Source of the DNA: Candidatus Thorarchaeota archaeon
Lineage (GTDB): Archaea; Asgardarchaeota; Thorarchaeia; Thorarchaeales; Thorarchaeaceae
Assembly (NCBI GenBank): GCA_016840825.1
Contig: JAEORN010000283.1
Span: forward strand, 1-8,543
DNA length: 8,543 nucleotides
Direction of reading: 5' to 3'
Below the pieces are notes generated by a model, which had not been told where the DNA came from, made no database searches, and saw only the letters and a list, made by a program, of their open reading frames with translations. Below, piece after piece: positions 1-6,941 of this stretch (positions within the stretch are counted from its first letter, which is position 1; every line of letters begins with the position of its first letter). The translations under genes were made by a program, and so were the position numbers.

Positions 1-592
1 AATTACTCCATCTATAAGAGTTGATGCATCTGCTAGTGTTTCAGTTGGTTACAGCTTCAAGAAAGAATTCGTTCTCTTTACAATGCCCACCAGATTCACT
101 TTCTGGGCGGGTGCCGTTGTTATTTGGGCTAACTTGAAACTTACAGTGAGTGCTGGTATAGAGATAAGTGCAAATGGTCAATTTACGGTCTCTACTTGGG
201 CAGAGGCAAGTGCTTGGTATAAAGCAGGCGTTAGATGGGCGAATAACGTTTGGAGCCCAATATGGCAGAGCGGCACAGCTGCTTCCTTGGGCACGCCTAC
301 CGTTGCTGCCTCAGTCGGAGTGACAATCACTCCCTATGCGAAGTGCAGACTAGCATTCTTGATATACGATGTAGGCGGTCCCTTTGTTGAGGCAGTGGCC
401 TATGCACCGATTCAAATTGAGTTATCTATTAGTCAGCCAGGCATATCAGGCACCTGGGCGATTAGCCTTAGATTAAAGATCAATGTTGGAGTAACCCTCG
501 CAGGATGGATAAAGAATATCCTAAAGATCAATGAGTATTCTAAAACTGTTGCAGACTTCCTCCTCAAATCTTGGAGTGGTACCTGGCTATGA
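1..592 (+). CDS. C-terminal part of a Trp-rich, beta-strand-rich protein, probably exported or surface-exposed (partial)
   Basis: The reading frame is open from base 2 to the TGA at 590-592, so 196 residues of a longer protein are visible. The ATG at base 83 is probably an internal methionine, because the 27 codons before it have the same alternating hydrophobic/polar composition. The visible part is almost entirely predicted beta strand, rich in Ser, Thr, Ala, Gly and Val, with about 11 Trp in the last 169 residues and little charge. Two patches, NNVWSPIW and IYDVGGPFVEA, vaguely recall beta-sandwich repeats of large secreted proteins; this is a weak resemblance, not a family assignment. There is no C-terminal membrane helix or sorting signal; the end is helical (EYSKTVADFLLKSW). 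Two TGA codons in a row (590-595) argue for a true end. It converges on the methyltransferase gene with a 153-base gap. Function is not recognised; export is inferred from composition, since the N terminus is outside the window. Confidence 0.7.
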   Translation, partial: ITPSIRVDASASVSVGYSFKKEFVLFTMPTRFTFWAGAVVIWANLKLTVSAGIEISANGQFTVSTWAEASAWYKAGVRWANNVWSPIWQSGTAASLGTPTVAASVGVTITPYAKCRLAFLIYDVGGPFVEAVAYAPIQIELSISQPGISGTWAISLRLKINVGVTLAGWIKNILKINEYSKTVADFLLKSWSGTWL

Positions 593-745
593 TGATTATT
601 CTATAGTTAGAGATTTACTTGTTGAACACATGATGCCCGCTTCTCAGCGTATCCCCAGCTTCTTGAAGCAAAGTTGTTCGGCAAGATATCAACGAATGGA
701 TAGAGAAGTATCTGCGTCAATCAAAGTGCTGATAGACCAATTTGC

Positions 746-1579
746 TCATCTTGGTTTGGTACCTACGCAGATAACAGCTCCTGCGTAACCTCTGGTTTCA
801 CGGTCTCGCATGAGTGTGTCCTTTAGGCGTCCTATGGGGGTCATTCGTCTTCGGAAACTACCGTTACTAGCCATGTCCCACGCAACCCGACCAATAATGC
901 GGAGTAGTTTCCAGGTTCCTCCGATTGCAGTCGCAGTCTCGCTAAGTTTGTATCTGTAGTCTACTACTTCTTGACTTATGTTGTCCAGACCTGCCTCAGC
1001 GAAGTATGTTTTCCATTCAGACATCGTGGGAATCCTCATCGGAAGTCCGACAGCCTGCTCGAATCCCTCGAGTACTTCCTCTATTTTCGGTCTTACCTCC
1101 GAGGGTATCTCATCTGCGAAGAATATCTCATTCACACCGAGTTTCCCACCGGGATTGAGTACTCTTACAAACTCATGAAAAATGCGTGGCTTCTCCAGAA
1201 AGACCGATACGAATTCGGTCATCAACACGTCAAACTCAGCATCAGGGAATTCCAGTTTGTACGCATCGCCTTGCTGAAACCGAACATGATCTTCGAGGCC
1301 CCATTCAGTAGCTCTTTTTTGTGCCCCCTTAACCATATCAGCTGAAATGTCCACTCCTACTAGGTCACAACTCGTATTTTTCGCGATTCTGCAGGCACTA
1401 TATCCGGTTCCACAACCCACTACGAGGACTCGAGTGCTGTTGTCTATTGCGAGCAACTCAGCAATACGGTCCGACGCCCCTAGGCCGCCCCAGTGGAAAT
1501 ATGGTATACCCATTGCTGCCGCGTAATCATAATACCCCATTTCATCCAAATTTCGACGGTCCGGCACTTCATGCACCAC
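746..1579 (-). CDS. class I SAM-dependent methyltransferase
   Basis: This 277-residue protein has a Rossmann-fold methyltransferase domain in its first half. Motif I is VLVVGCGTGYSA (residues 51-62), which binds the methionine part of SAM. The acidic residue after strand 2 is D77 in VGVDIS, expected to bind the ribose hydroxyls. GDAYKLEFPD (104-113) and the strand-4 segment FDVLM follow, and NPGGKLGV (142-149) is the post-III loop typical of the Methyltransf_11/25 group. The C-terminal 120 residues are helical and probably form a substrate cap; small-molecule methylation is more likely than protein or RNA methylation, but the substrate cannot be told. The start is uncertain: GTG codons stand at 1579, 1576 and 1567, none with a clear Shine-Dalgarno site, and an in-frame TAA lies at 1589-1591. 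A good TATA box about 65 bases upstream suggests its own promoter. It overlaps nothing, but its 3' end faces the plus-strand gene. Confidence 0.9.
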   Translation of the reverse strand: MVHEVPDRRNLDEMGYYDYAAAMGIPYFHWGGLGASDRIAELLAIDNSTRVLVVGCGTGYSACRIAKNTSCDLVGVDISADMVKGAQKRATEWGLEDHVRFQQGDAYKLEFPDAEFDVLMTEFVSVFLEKPRIFHEFVRVLNPGGKLGVNEIFFADEIPSEVRPKIEEVLEGFEQAVGLPMRIPTMSEWKTYFAEAGLDNISQEVVDYRYKLSETATAIGGTWKLLRIIGRVAWDMASNGSFRRRMTPIGRLKDTLMRDRETRGYAGAVICVGTKPR

Positions 1580-1589
1580 ACTCGAAGAT

Positions 1590-1751
1590 TAGGCTGTTTC
1601 CGCGTCCTCTGTTGAATTCCCTTATAGCTTTCCTTCAGTGCATATATAGAGTCTGAAGTTGCAGCGGGGGACGATTTGGACGAGCGATTGCAGGGTATGA
1701 CTCTTCAACTCTCATTGAGCTCAGAGTATGAATCCTGAGTGAAACAGCCTA
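1590..1751. repeat. 11-bp perfect inverted repeat 140 bp apart; possible MITE-like element
   Basis: TAGGCTGTTTC at 1590-1600 is repeated exactly as its reverse complement GAAACAGCCTA at 1741-1751. The two arms bracket nearly the whole gap between the GNAT-OB gene and the methyltransferase gene. A smaller stem (CTCAG/CTGAG at 1720-1724 and 1735-1739) and the palindrome TGAGCTCA (1716-1723) lie inside. The arm sequence resembles in style the terminal repeats of some DDE-type insertion sequences, so a small non-autonomous element of about 162 bases is possible. No matching target-site duplication is seen outside the arms, and no transposase is present in the window. The repeat itself is certain; the mobile-element reading is inference. 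Confidence 0.45.
1641..1651 (-). promoter_or_regulatory. TATA box for the methyltransferase gene
   Basis: On the minus strand this reads CTCTATATATG, a close match to the archaeal TATA element. With the usual distance of about 26 bases, transcription would begin near 1619, giving a leader of about 40 bases before the GTG at 1579. It lies inside the 162-base inverted-repeat interval. The purine-rich BRE expected just upstream is not obvious. Confidence 0.5.
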
Positions 1752-1791
1752 GTAGTAGTGGCCTCTAATAGTCTGATCATGTTCCTCTTGA

Positions 1792-2589
1792 CTATACTAG
1801 TGTAATAATAACTCCCCATTCGCCAACTCCTAACTGAATGTCATCTCTGTATTCTCTCACATATCCATTCTCTAATCTTATTCTTGAATGCTCCTTGACC
1901 TGTCTAATCTGATCATTCCAGAGGACAAGCCTGATTGACCCAGTGCCATCTCTCAATATTGCATTGACGACCTTCAATTCCTCTCCTGTTTTCCTCGAAA
2001 ACACTGTACGAGGGCTCTGCATTGTTTCCACGCGGCCTTCTACAACCACTTGATTCAGGCCTGGTCGAAGAGCTTCAATTGTCGACATTGCTCTTGGGAA
2101 TCCATTTGTGATGCTCTTCTCGTAATAGTTCTCGCTCCAATGAGGATGGTTGTGCGTAGTACCAATCTTGACGAAACCGAGTTTCTGATAGAATGGATTA
2201 GTTCTCACATTCCATTCCGGAGTTCCCAATGCCCAGAGGTCTGCCTGAGGATATCCGTCCCATATTTTTTCGAAAGCCCTCCGTCCAATGCCTTCCCTCA
2301 TATAATCAGGATCCACCCAGATTCTTTCACAGACTTGGTATCCTGGTCCTCTGTCTCCCGCAATGAATCCTCCAACAATAGTTTCTCCTTTCAGGATTTT
2401 ATAGTACTGAAGATATGGGTTGATGATTTTACTTCTATTCCACTCAACTGAGTCATAACCCGGTGGACCACCAGGTCCAGGAGCGCCTACCTCTAGGTCA
2501 GAACCAAAAGCTCTCCTGCATGTTTCTGTAAGGATTTCAGCATCCTCGATATCAGCTCTACGAACAGCAACTTCGCTATCCACGTACAT
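1792..2589 (-). CDS. GNAT acetyltransferase fused to a C-terminal RPA/SSB-type OB fold
   Basis: This 265-residue protein has two domains. Residues 6-160 form a GNAT domain: VAVRRADIEDA opens strand 1, and the acetyl-CoA loop is MREGIGRR (97-104), with Met where the Q/R-x-x-G-x-G/A consensus has Gln or Arg. NPFYQKLGF (131-139) is the typical GNAT helix 4/strand 7 segment. Residues 168-264 match a single-stranded nucleic-acid-binding OB fold: LRPGLNQVVVEGRV, then RDGTGSIRLVLWND (213-226), then LENGYVREY and a closing LGVGEWG. This is the pattern of archaeal RPA/SSB-like OB domains. The likely activity is acetyl transfer to a substrate reached through DNA or RNA binding, but neither substrate nor nucleic acid can be named. 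The ATG at 2589 has no Shine-Dalgarno site, so the mRNA may be leaderless or weakly initiated. A distant GNAT fused to a degenerate OB fold that binds something else is the main alternative. Confidence 0.85.
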   Translation of the reverse strand: MYVDSEVAVRRADIEDAEILTETCRRAFGSDLEVGAPGPGGPPGYDSVEWNRSKIINPYLQYYKILKGETIVGGFIAGDRGPGYQVCERIWVDPDYMREGIGRRAFEKIWDGYPQADLWALGTPEWNVRTNPFYQKLGFVKIGTTHNHPHWSENYYEKSITNGFPRAMSTIEALRPGLNQVVVEGRVETMQSPRTVFSRKTGEELKVVNAILRDGTGSIRLVLWNDQIRQVKEHSRIRLENGYVREYRDDIQLGVGEWGVIITLV

Positions 2590-2686
2590 TGGTAAGACCG
2601 TCTAGAACATGTCGTGCCCGTTTTTCTTTGCTTCTCTCAATATTGACGAGCTAAATCAGATATTTTTTGTCGAGAAGGCTCAAATC

Positions 2687-3838
2687 TCATTGGATTTTGA
2701 AGGTTTCAATTGAGAGTCTATGTTTCGCAAGCAATCTGCTCACTCTGTTGATACAAGGATCCAAATCATTTGGCGAAGATGATTCCTCAATTCCTTTGTT
2801 TAAAACTGAAATCTCTTTATTTGAGAGATCAACCAGATGTCCGTAGGCCTTTATTTTATGGAGTCGGTCTAACCATCCAATTAGATTCTTACTTGTGCGT
2901 CCACATAATTGTTTGAATCTTGGATATTCTTTCTCATCTATAGATCTATGAAATCCGACTAGTTGCTCATTATACCTCTGACCATAATAGAAATCTCCTG
3001 ATAGCACTCGCCGCGCCAAGTCAAATGCAGCGATTTGAAGAGCAAACCTCTTCGAGTTACTGAGTTTCTCAATCAGATTCAGACACTGCTTGGTATCTGT
3101 TATCACTAATGACTGCAACATGTCAAGAGTTTCTGCTCGAATGAGATAGAATGCGTCAACAAGGTTTTTGCATAGCCAATCGTAAAAACCATCAAAGTCA
3201 GTCAAACCACCACGAAGATAATGAGTCATGGCCATGACTCCAATCCAACGCTGTTCGATGTTTTTTGATTTTTGCCATTTCCTCAGATACATCAAGATAT
3301 CGCCCTCTGACCTTCTATCGACTTTTTGCATATCGAAGAAGGCTTGTTTCCGTTCTCTGGCTTCATCACGTTTTCTGTAAATTGCATTTCCTGATTCATC
3401 ATGATTGGGATTTTCCTCTATTCCCAGGGTATCCATGATTTCTATCAATCTACGTTTCTGAGGTGCAATATTGACTCGCAAATCGTCTGTTCCAAAGAAC
3501 TGCTCAGGATGGAAGAGAAACCACTCAGGAGTAAATCCCTTTGACACTATCTCTTGCCATGTCTCAAGAAAATGAACGAGATCTAATTTGTACTCACTAG
3601 AGGAGTTCTTTGATTTGATAACATTCGCTATTCCCTCAAAGTCAGTCATGGGATATGCCCAAGCATACGGTGTAGGATCTTGAATTCCCCCATAGAAGTG
3701 AAACATCCTGTGTCCTGCTGCCATACAAACATCGAATTTTCTAGGCCCTTCTACATCCGATGTATAGACGATTCCATAGGATGCCCTATGATTCAAACAC
3801 AAGACTTCTACTAGTGTCATTCCATTTCTCAGACTCAC
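2687..3838 (-). CDS. protein of unknown function, 383 residues, helical C-terminal half
   Basis: I do not recognise a family. The first 125 residues mix strands and short helices and are aromatic-rich (GHRMFHFYGG at 42-51, PYAWAYPM at 57-64, PEWFLFHPEQFFG at 104-116). Residues 125-175 are strongly charged and helical. From about 177 to 340 there is a run of amphipathic helices (MYLRKWQ, RWIGVMAMTHYL, IRAETLDMLQSL, ALQIAAFDLARRVL) that recalls HEAT-like or other alpha-solenoid packing; this is a visual impression only. There is no signal peptide, membrane segment or metal-binding Cys cluster, so it is probably cytoplasmic. The frame starts with GTG at 3838; the ATG at 3820, with GAGTGAG about 12 bases before it, is an equally reasonable start. 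It stands alone: 197 bases separate it from the QueG-like gene upstream and 97 from the GNAT-OB gene downstream. Confidence 0.75.
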   Translation of the reverse strand: MSLRNGMTLVEVLCLNHRASYGIVYTSDVEGPRKFDVCMAAGHRMFHFYGGIQDPTPYAWAYPMTDFEGIANVIKSKNSSSEYKLDLVHFLETWQEIVSKGFTPEWFLFHPEQFFGTDDLRVNIAPQKRRLIEIMDTLGIEENPNHDESGNAIYRKRDEARERKQAFFDMQKVDRRSEGDILMYLRKWQKSKNIEQRWIGVMAMTHYLRGGLTDFDGFYDWLCKNLVDAFYLIRAETLDMLQSLVITDTKQCLNLIEKLSNSKRFALQIAAFDLARRVLSGDFYYGQRYNEQLVGFHRSIDEKEYPRFKQLCGRTSKNLIGWLDRLHKIKAYGHLVDLSNKEISVLNKGIEESSSPNDLDPCINRVSRLLAKHRLSIETFKIQ

Positions 3839-3940
3839 TCTATTGATTTAACGATTCTAGCGTAAGGCACCAATGTTTTATCATTCGCTGTAGCTCGAGT
3901 GGGTCTGTCATTGATTTCATCTCAAATTCGGATTTGCAGC

Positions 3941-3949
3941 AATAAAAAA
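3941..3949 (-). terminator. T-rich tract, possible archaeal terminator of the zinc-ribbon/QueG-like operon
   Basis: On the minus strand this reads TTTTTTATT, 87 bases beyond the stop of the QueG-like gene. Archaeal transcription often ends at such T runs without a hairpin. The same tract could instead serve as AT-rich promoter DNA for the next gene, so the call is weak. Confidence 0.25.
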
Positions 3950-4035
3950 GAACGGATAAACGAGTGTTTTGTCTTCGTGTCGTAGAATCCAACTATGATT
4001 ATATTCACGACGTGATTGAGTATGGACAATTCGCA

Positions 4036-5094
4036 TCAATGCGATTCAAGTAACAACTTCAGGTTTCTAGAGAATACCGGAAGGTCTTGGTTCACACAGT
4101 CTACTGTTGTCACTTTTAGTTTCTGGCAAAGAGCATTGACCGTTTCGTTATTGACAATGCCTTGAAGTATTGATGATGTTTCTATCTCAGTAAGGTCCTC
4201 TAAGTCTATGGAACGGGACATAACCTCTTTATTCGCTGGACATTGCAATTGACAACGCATACAACCTATGAGCGCATTATGAGCTTGCTTTTGAATCCAT
4301 GATGGAATTTCTCCAACTATTTCATTATAGAGCGGTAGACATCTTTCAACGTCAATGACAAAACGCTTCTCACTGATGGCTTGAGTAGGGCATTTATTGG
4401 TGCATAACCTACAGTCTTTGCAAGAATCCATCATCTGAACATCTCTCCAATGATCCTCTTCAAAGATATAGTCAGTAAAGAATGCGTAGAGGGATAACAT
4501 GCTTCCCATACCCTTTACGTAGCAAATATTGTTTTTACCGTATTCAGCTAAGCCACTATGAACCGCAAGATGCTTGAGAAAGATACCATTACGAACATCT
4601 TCTATTCTGAAACTATCATCGCGGATAATGTTTTGCGCAATTGTTTCGCGGAGTTCATCAATTGTAAACTCCTTGACCCGATAATTTGGTGGAATCAACA
4701 CCTCGTGATTATTCCCTTGAAATGGAACACTCACTTTTGCAAGAGGTATGTAGACTGCCATAACAATTAGAAATTTCGCATCCTTAAAATTCTCAGGTGT
4801 CCTGAATGTCTTGTTGTCAACATATGATCTGAAAACCTTATTATTACTAAACAAACCATCATGGCGAAGTGCATCCATATAGTCTTGCATATCCTGCAAA
4901 TGTTCAACTGCCACGGTTCTGTAGCGATAGACGCTATTTGGAAGAAGACGTAGTTGTGAATTATTTTCGATATTATCTGCCATTTGACGAATGATTTCAG
5001 AATGCTGCTTTTGAAGTATAGTAAGAACGCAATCGATCAAATCATCGGCACACTGAAAGGATGTACTTGAGCCAAAAGTATGGCTGATATTCAT
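4036..5094 (-). CDS. QueG-like double [4Fe-4S] cluster protein
   Basis: This 352-residue protein matches the iron-sulfur half of epoxyqueuosine reductase (QueG) and related proteins. All eight cluster cysteines are present: CKDCRLCTNKCPT gives C225, C228, C231 and C235; RCLPLYNE gives C252; GCMRCQLQCPAN gives C278, C281 and C285. The segment before them, HLAVHSGLAEYGKNN (175-189), corresponds to the QueG motif A-x-x-AGLGWIGKN, and GSMLSLYAFFTDY to its GSxxxLGE region. Departures: the CPWN tryptophan is Ala, GLGW is GLAE, and the VDxAP motif that carries the proposed catalytic Asp reads EDVRNG, one residue out of register. QueG uses cobalamin in the last step of queuosine synthesis, a pathway not usual in archaea, so another reductive reaction is likely. 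The ATG lies 9 bases after the stop of the zinc-ribbon gene, with no clear Shine-Dalgarno site, suggesting translation coupled to that gene. I am sure of the fold, not of the reaction. Confidence 0.85.
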   Translation of the reverse strand: MNISHTFGSSTSFQCADDLIDCVLTILQKQHSEIIRQMADNIENNSQLRLLPNSVYRYRTVAVEHLQDMQDYMDALRHDGLFSNNKVFRSYVDNKTFRTPENFKDAKFLIVMAVYIPLAKVSVPFQGNNHEVLIPPNYRVKEFTIDELRETIAQNIIRDDSFRIEDVRNGIFLKHLAVHSGLAEYGKNNICYVKGMGSMLSLYAFFTDYIFEEDHWRDVQMMDSCKDCRLCTNKCPTQAISEKRFVIDVERCLPLYNEIVGEIPSWIQKQAHNALIGCMRCQLQCPANKEVMSRSIDLEDLTEIETSSILQGIVNNETVNALCQKLKVTTVDCVNQDLPVFSRNLKLLLESH

Positions 5095-5103
5095 GAGTTT
5101 TGA

Positions 5104-6768
5104 TTAGCTAAAAGCAAATCCACATTTCTGGCAGAACTTGGCTCCCGCCTCTGATACAGTCCCACACTTGGGGCACTTACCTGCATATCTACTCCAAAGC
5201 GTTTCAAATCTCTCTTTGTCTGAGCTCTGGATGATTCTCTTACGAATCAACACATCAAGCCCTTCTGAGACAAGTTCTGTTGACTCAGGCGACAACAATA
5301 GATTCCCCGCTTTACATGCAACATCAAATGCGTTCTTCATAGACGGATCTTTGGATAACCACTCCTCTAGGGAATGCTTCAAAGCTTCATCTAGCTCATG
5401 ACTAAGTGGCTTTCCTTTAGAACTCAAAGAGATATCAGCTTCTGGCGTGAAGCTAGGTGTCAATATTAGACGTGAACGAGCATCGTACTGAACAATGAAT
5501 ACCTCTACATCTAGAAGCGTGAGCGGCATAAGGCCCCCGATGGAATCATTTTCGAGTGTCCATGCCATTAGATCGAGGTACTCTTTCTGAAGAGAGATAA
5601 TCCGAGATTCGATAAGTTGCTTGCTCTTTTCGTAGGCTTGCTTGACTCGTGTGTGTAACGCGCGGCTTGCCTGCATGCTCTTTTCCATTTCTGCTTTTGT
5701 GTCTTCGAGTCGCTGATTCCGTTCTTTGATTTGCACTTGATAGTTTTCTTCAATTGCACTTCTCTTATTCTCAGACTCCTTGAGGATCTCCCCAAACCTC
5801 TTCATCATTTCATCTGATTTATTATTCATAATCTGGAGCGGCTGACTGCTTTGATTGATTTTCGACGTCACGTTTGCTGCAAGTTCTTTGAAAATCGATA
5901 CAGCGCCTTCAATATCATCCTCTTTTTGACCTATACGTTTTCTTGATTCACGAATGGTTTCCAATATCTCGTTAAAGAAGACCTCAAGTTCATTGGCAGA
6001 CCTCGAAAAAGCTGCAGTTAAAGCACGCAAATCCATTTTGGTCTTCTCTCTCAGGTCATAGAGTTGATTGTCCCGACTCTTAGCAAGGTCTTCGCTTTCT
6101 TGACGGGATCGTTCTTCCATGGTTTTTATACGAAGATTCCAGCGTTCTGTTTCAACAGCAATGATGTTCTCAAGAACTCGAAGATGTTCTCCGAACTTCT
6201 CACTTGTCACCTTTTGAAGTGATTCAATTGCCTCCACTCGCAGTTTAGCTGCTTGTGAAACTTCTCTGAACTCCTCTGTTCGTTTCAACGCATCGGGAGA
6301 ATCAGCTTTCATATCAATTCGTATCATTCTTGAAGATGGATCTGATTCTACAAGGAATTGTCCTACGCTGGCAATTGGTGTCGGTTTGAATAGGTTTGCT
6401 AGTTGTACAGTTAGGGTTTCAATTCTCTCCAATAGTGTTTCAATCTGTACGACAGCTTTTGGCACATCTTCAGGTTGAGTCACCTGAGATGTCACAATCT
6501 TACGAATATCTGTTGCACCTTTTAAATCACTGAACCTCATTTCCTGTCTACTACTTGCAGCCGCAGAAAGCACAATGGATTTAGTTTCTGAGGTCTGAAC
6601 AATCCAGAACGGAATCGAGATCTTGCTAAGCATTGTAATTCGGCTGTTTTGCGCCTTTTGTCCCTCAGCCATAGCAAGTGCCATCGCTAGCGTGATATTA
6701 TCAGCCTCAGGCTCAGTTCTCAAGCCTTCTTTACGAGACAAGAAATGCAGTGATAGGTTTCTGACCAC
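5104..6768 (-). CDS. coiled-coil protein with C-terminal zinc ribbon
   Basis: Read from the GTG at 6768 this is a 554-residue protein. The N-terminal 140 residues form a mixed alpha/beta domain (RTEPEADN, then ALAMAEGQ, SIPFWIVQ and KSIVLSAA). Residues about 158-403 are a nearly unbroken, highly charged coiled coil. A small alpha/beta region follows (MPLTLLDVEVFIVQYD), then a helical segment. The protein ends in a zinc ribbon, CPKC-x10-CQKC, with Cys 532, 535, 546 and 549 as ligands. There is no signal peptide or membrane helix, so it is probably cytoplasmic and elongated, perhaps a scaffold. It is the first gene of a tight pair with the QueG-like gene. The start was chosen because GGGTGAT (6779-6773) lies 4 bases before the GTG; a TTG at 6789 is possible but has no such site. 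I do not know a characterised homologue. Confidence 0.8.
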   Translation of the reverse strand: MVRNLSLHFLSRKEGLRTEPEADNITLAMALAMAEGQKAQNSRITMLSKISIPFWIVQTSETKSIVLSAAASSRQEMRFSDLKGATDIRKIVTSQVTQPEDVPKAVVQIETLLERIETLTVQLANLFKPTPIASVGQFLVESDPSSRMIRIDMKADSPDALKRTEEFREVSQAAKLRVEAIESLQKVTSEKFGEHLRVLENIIAVETERWNLRIKTMEERSRQESEDLAKSRDNQLYDLREKTKMDLRALTAAFSRSANELEVFFNEILETIRESRKRIGQKEDDIEGAVSIFKELAANVTSKINQSSQPLQIMNNKSDEMMKRFGEILKESENKRSAIEENYQVQIKERNQRLEDTKAEMEKSMQASRALHTRVKQAYEKSKQLIESRIISLQKEYLDLMAWTLENDSIGGLMPLTLLDVEVFIVQYDARSRLILTPSFTPEADISLSSKGKPLSHELDEALKHSLEEWLSKDPSMKNAFDVACKAGNLLLSPESTELVSEGLDVLIRKRIIQSSDKERFETLWSRYAGKCPKCGTVSEAGAKFCQKCGFAFS

Positions 6769-6772
6769 AAAA

Positions 6773-6779
6773 ATCACCC
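6773..6779 (-). promoter_or_regulatory. Shine-Dalgarno site deciding the zinc-ribbon gene start
   Basis: On the minus strand this reads GGGTGAT, matching the GGTGAT half of the archaeal consensus GGAGGTGAT, and ends 4 bases before the GTG at 6768. It sits inside the longer frame that would begin with TTG at 6789. Confidence 0.5.
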
Positions 6780-6822
6780 AGTCCAGCAAAATGCTGTGGA
6801 TTTAATGTAGATATGTCTTTCC

Positions 6823-6836
6823 GAGAGATATCTCTC
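6823..6836. repeat. 14-bp perfect palindrome upstream of the zinc-ribbon gene
   Basis: GAGAGATATCTCTC is its own reverse complement. It lies 55 to 68 bases before the GTG start, between a TATA-like box and the gene, where a homodimeric transcription factor could bind as an operator. No second copy was noticed elsewhere in the window. The palindrome is certain; the operator role is inference. Confidence 0.5.
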
Positions 6837-6873
6837 TCTAGGGGAGGAAAACGGATGCCTGTGGCCTGCTATT

Positions 6874-6882
6874 TAGTATATT
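6874..6882 (-). promoter_or_regulatory. TATA-like box for the zinc-ribbon/QueG-like operon
   Basis: On the minus strand this reads AATATACTA. Transcription would begin near 6852, giving a leader of roughly 80 bases that contains the 14-bp palindrome. A second AT-rich site (ACATATCTA near 6814) is closer to the gene and would give an almost leaderless mRNA. Confidence 0.35.
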
Positions 6883-6941
6883 GTCATGTTTTCACTGACA
6901 TGAGCAGGGGAATCAATCATGAAGACGTTTGCTCGTTTTGA

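Noticed and set aside
971..1345. 124-codon plus-strand frame
   Set aside because: It lies entirely antisense inside the methyltransferase gene and has no recognisable domain or ribosome-binding site.
2050..2451. 133-codon plus-strand frame
   Set aside because: It is antisense to the GNAT-OB gene, whose translation shows two clear domains.
4031..4044. Near-palindrome TCGCAT-CA-ATGCGA as a terminator hairpin
   Set aside because: It overlaps the QueG-like stop codon, has only a 2-base spacer and no T run directly after it.
5568..5795. 75-codon minus-strand frame
   Set aside because: It is an out-of-frame shadow within the coiled-coil region; its Lys/Arg/Ser richness follows from the skewed codons of the real frame.
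6884..6903. Inverted repeat TCATGT/ACATGA after mtd as a terminator
   Set aside because: The stem is only 6 bp and no T-rich tract follows on the minus strand.
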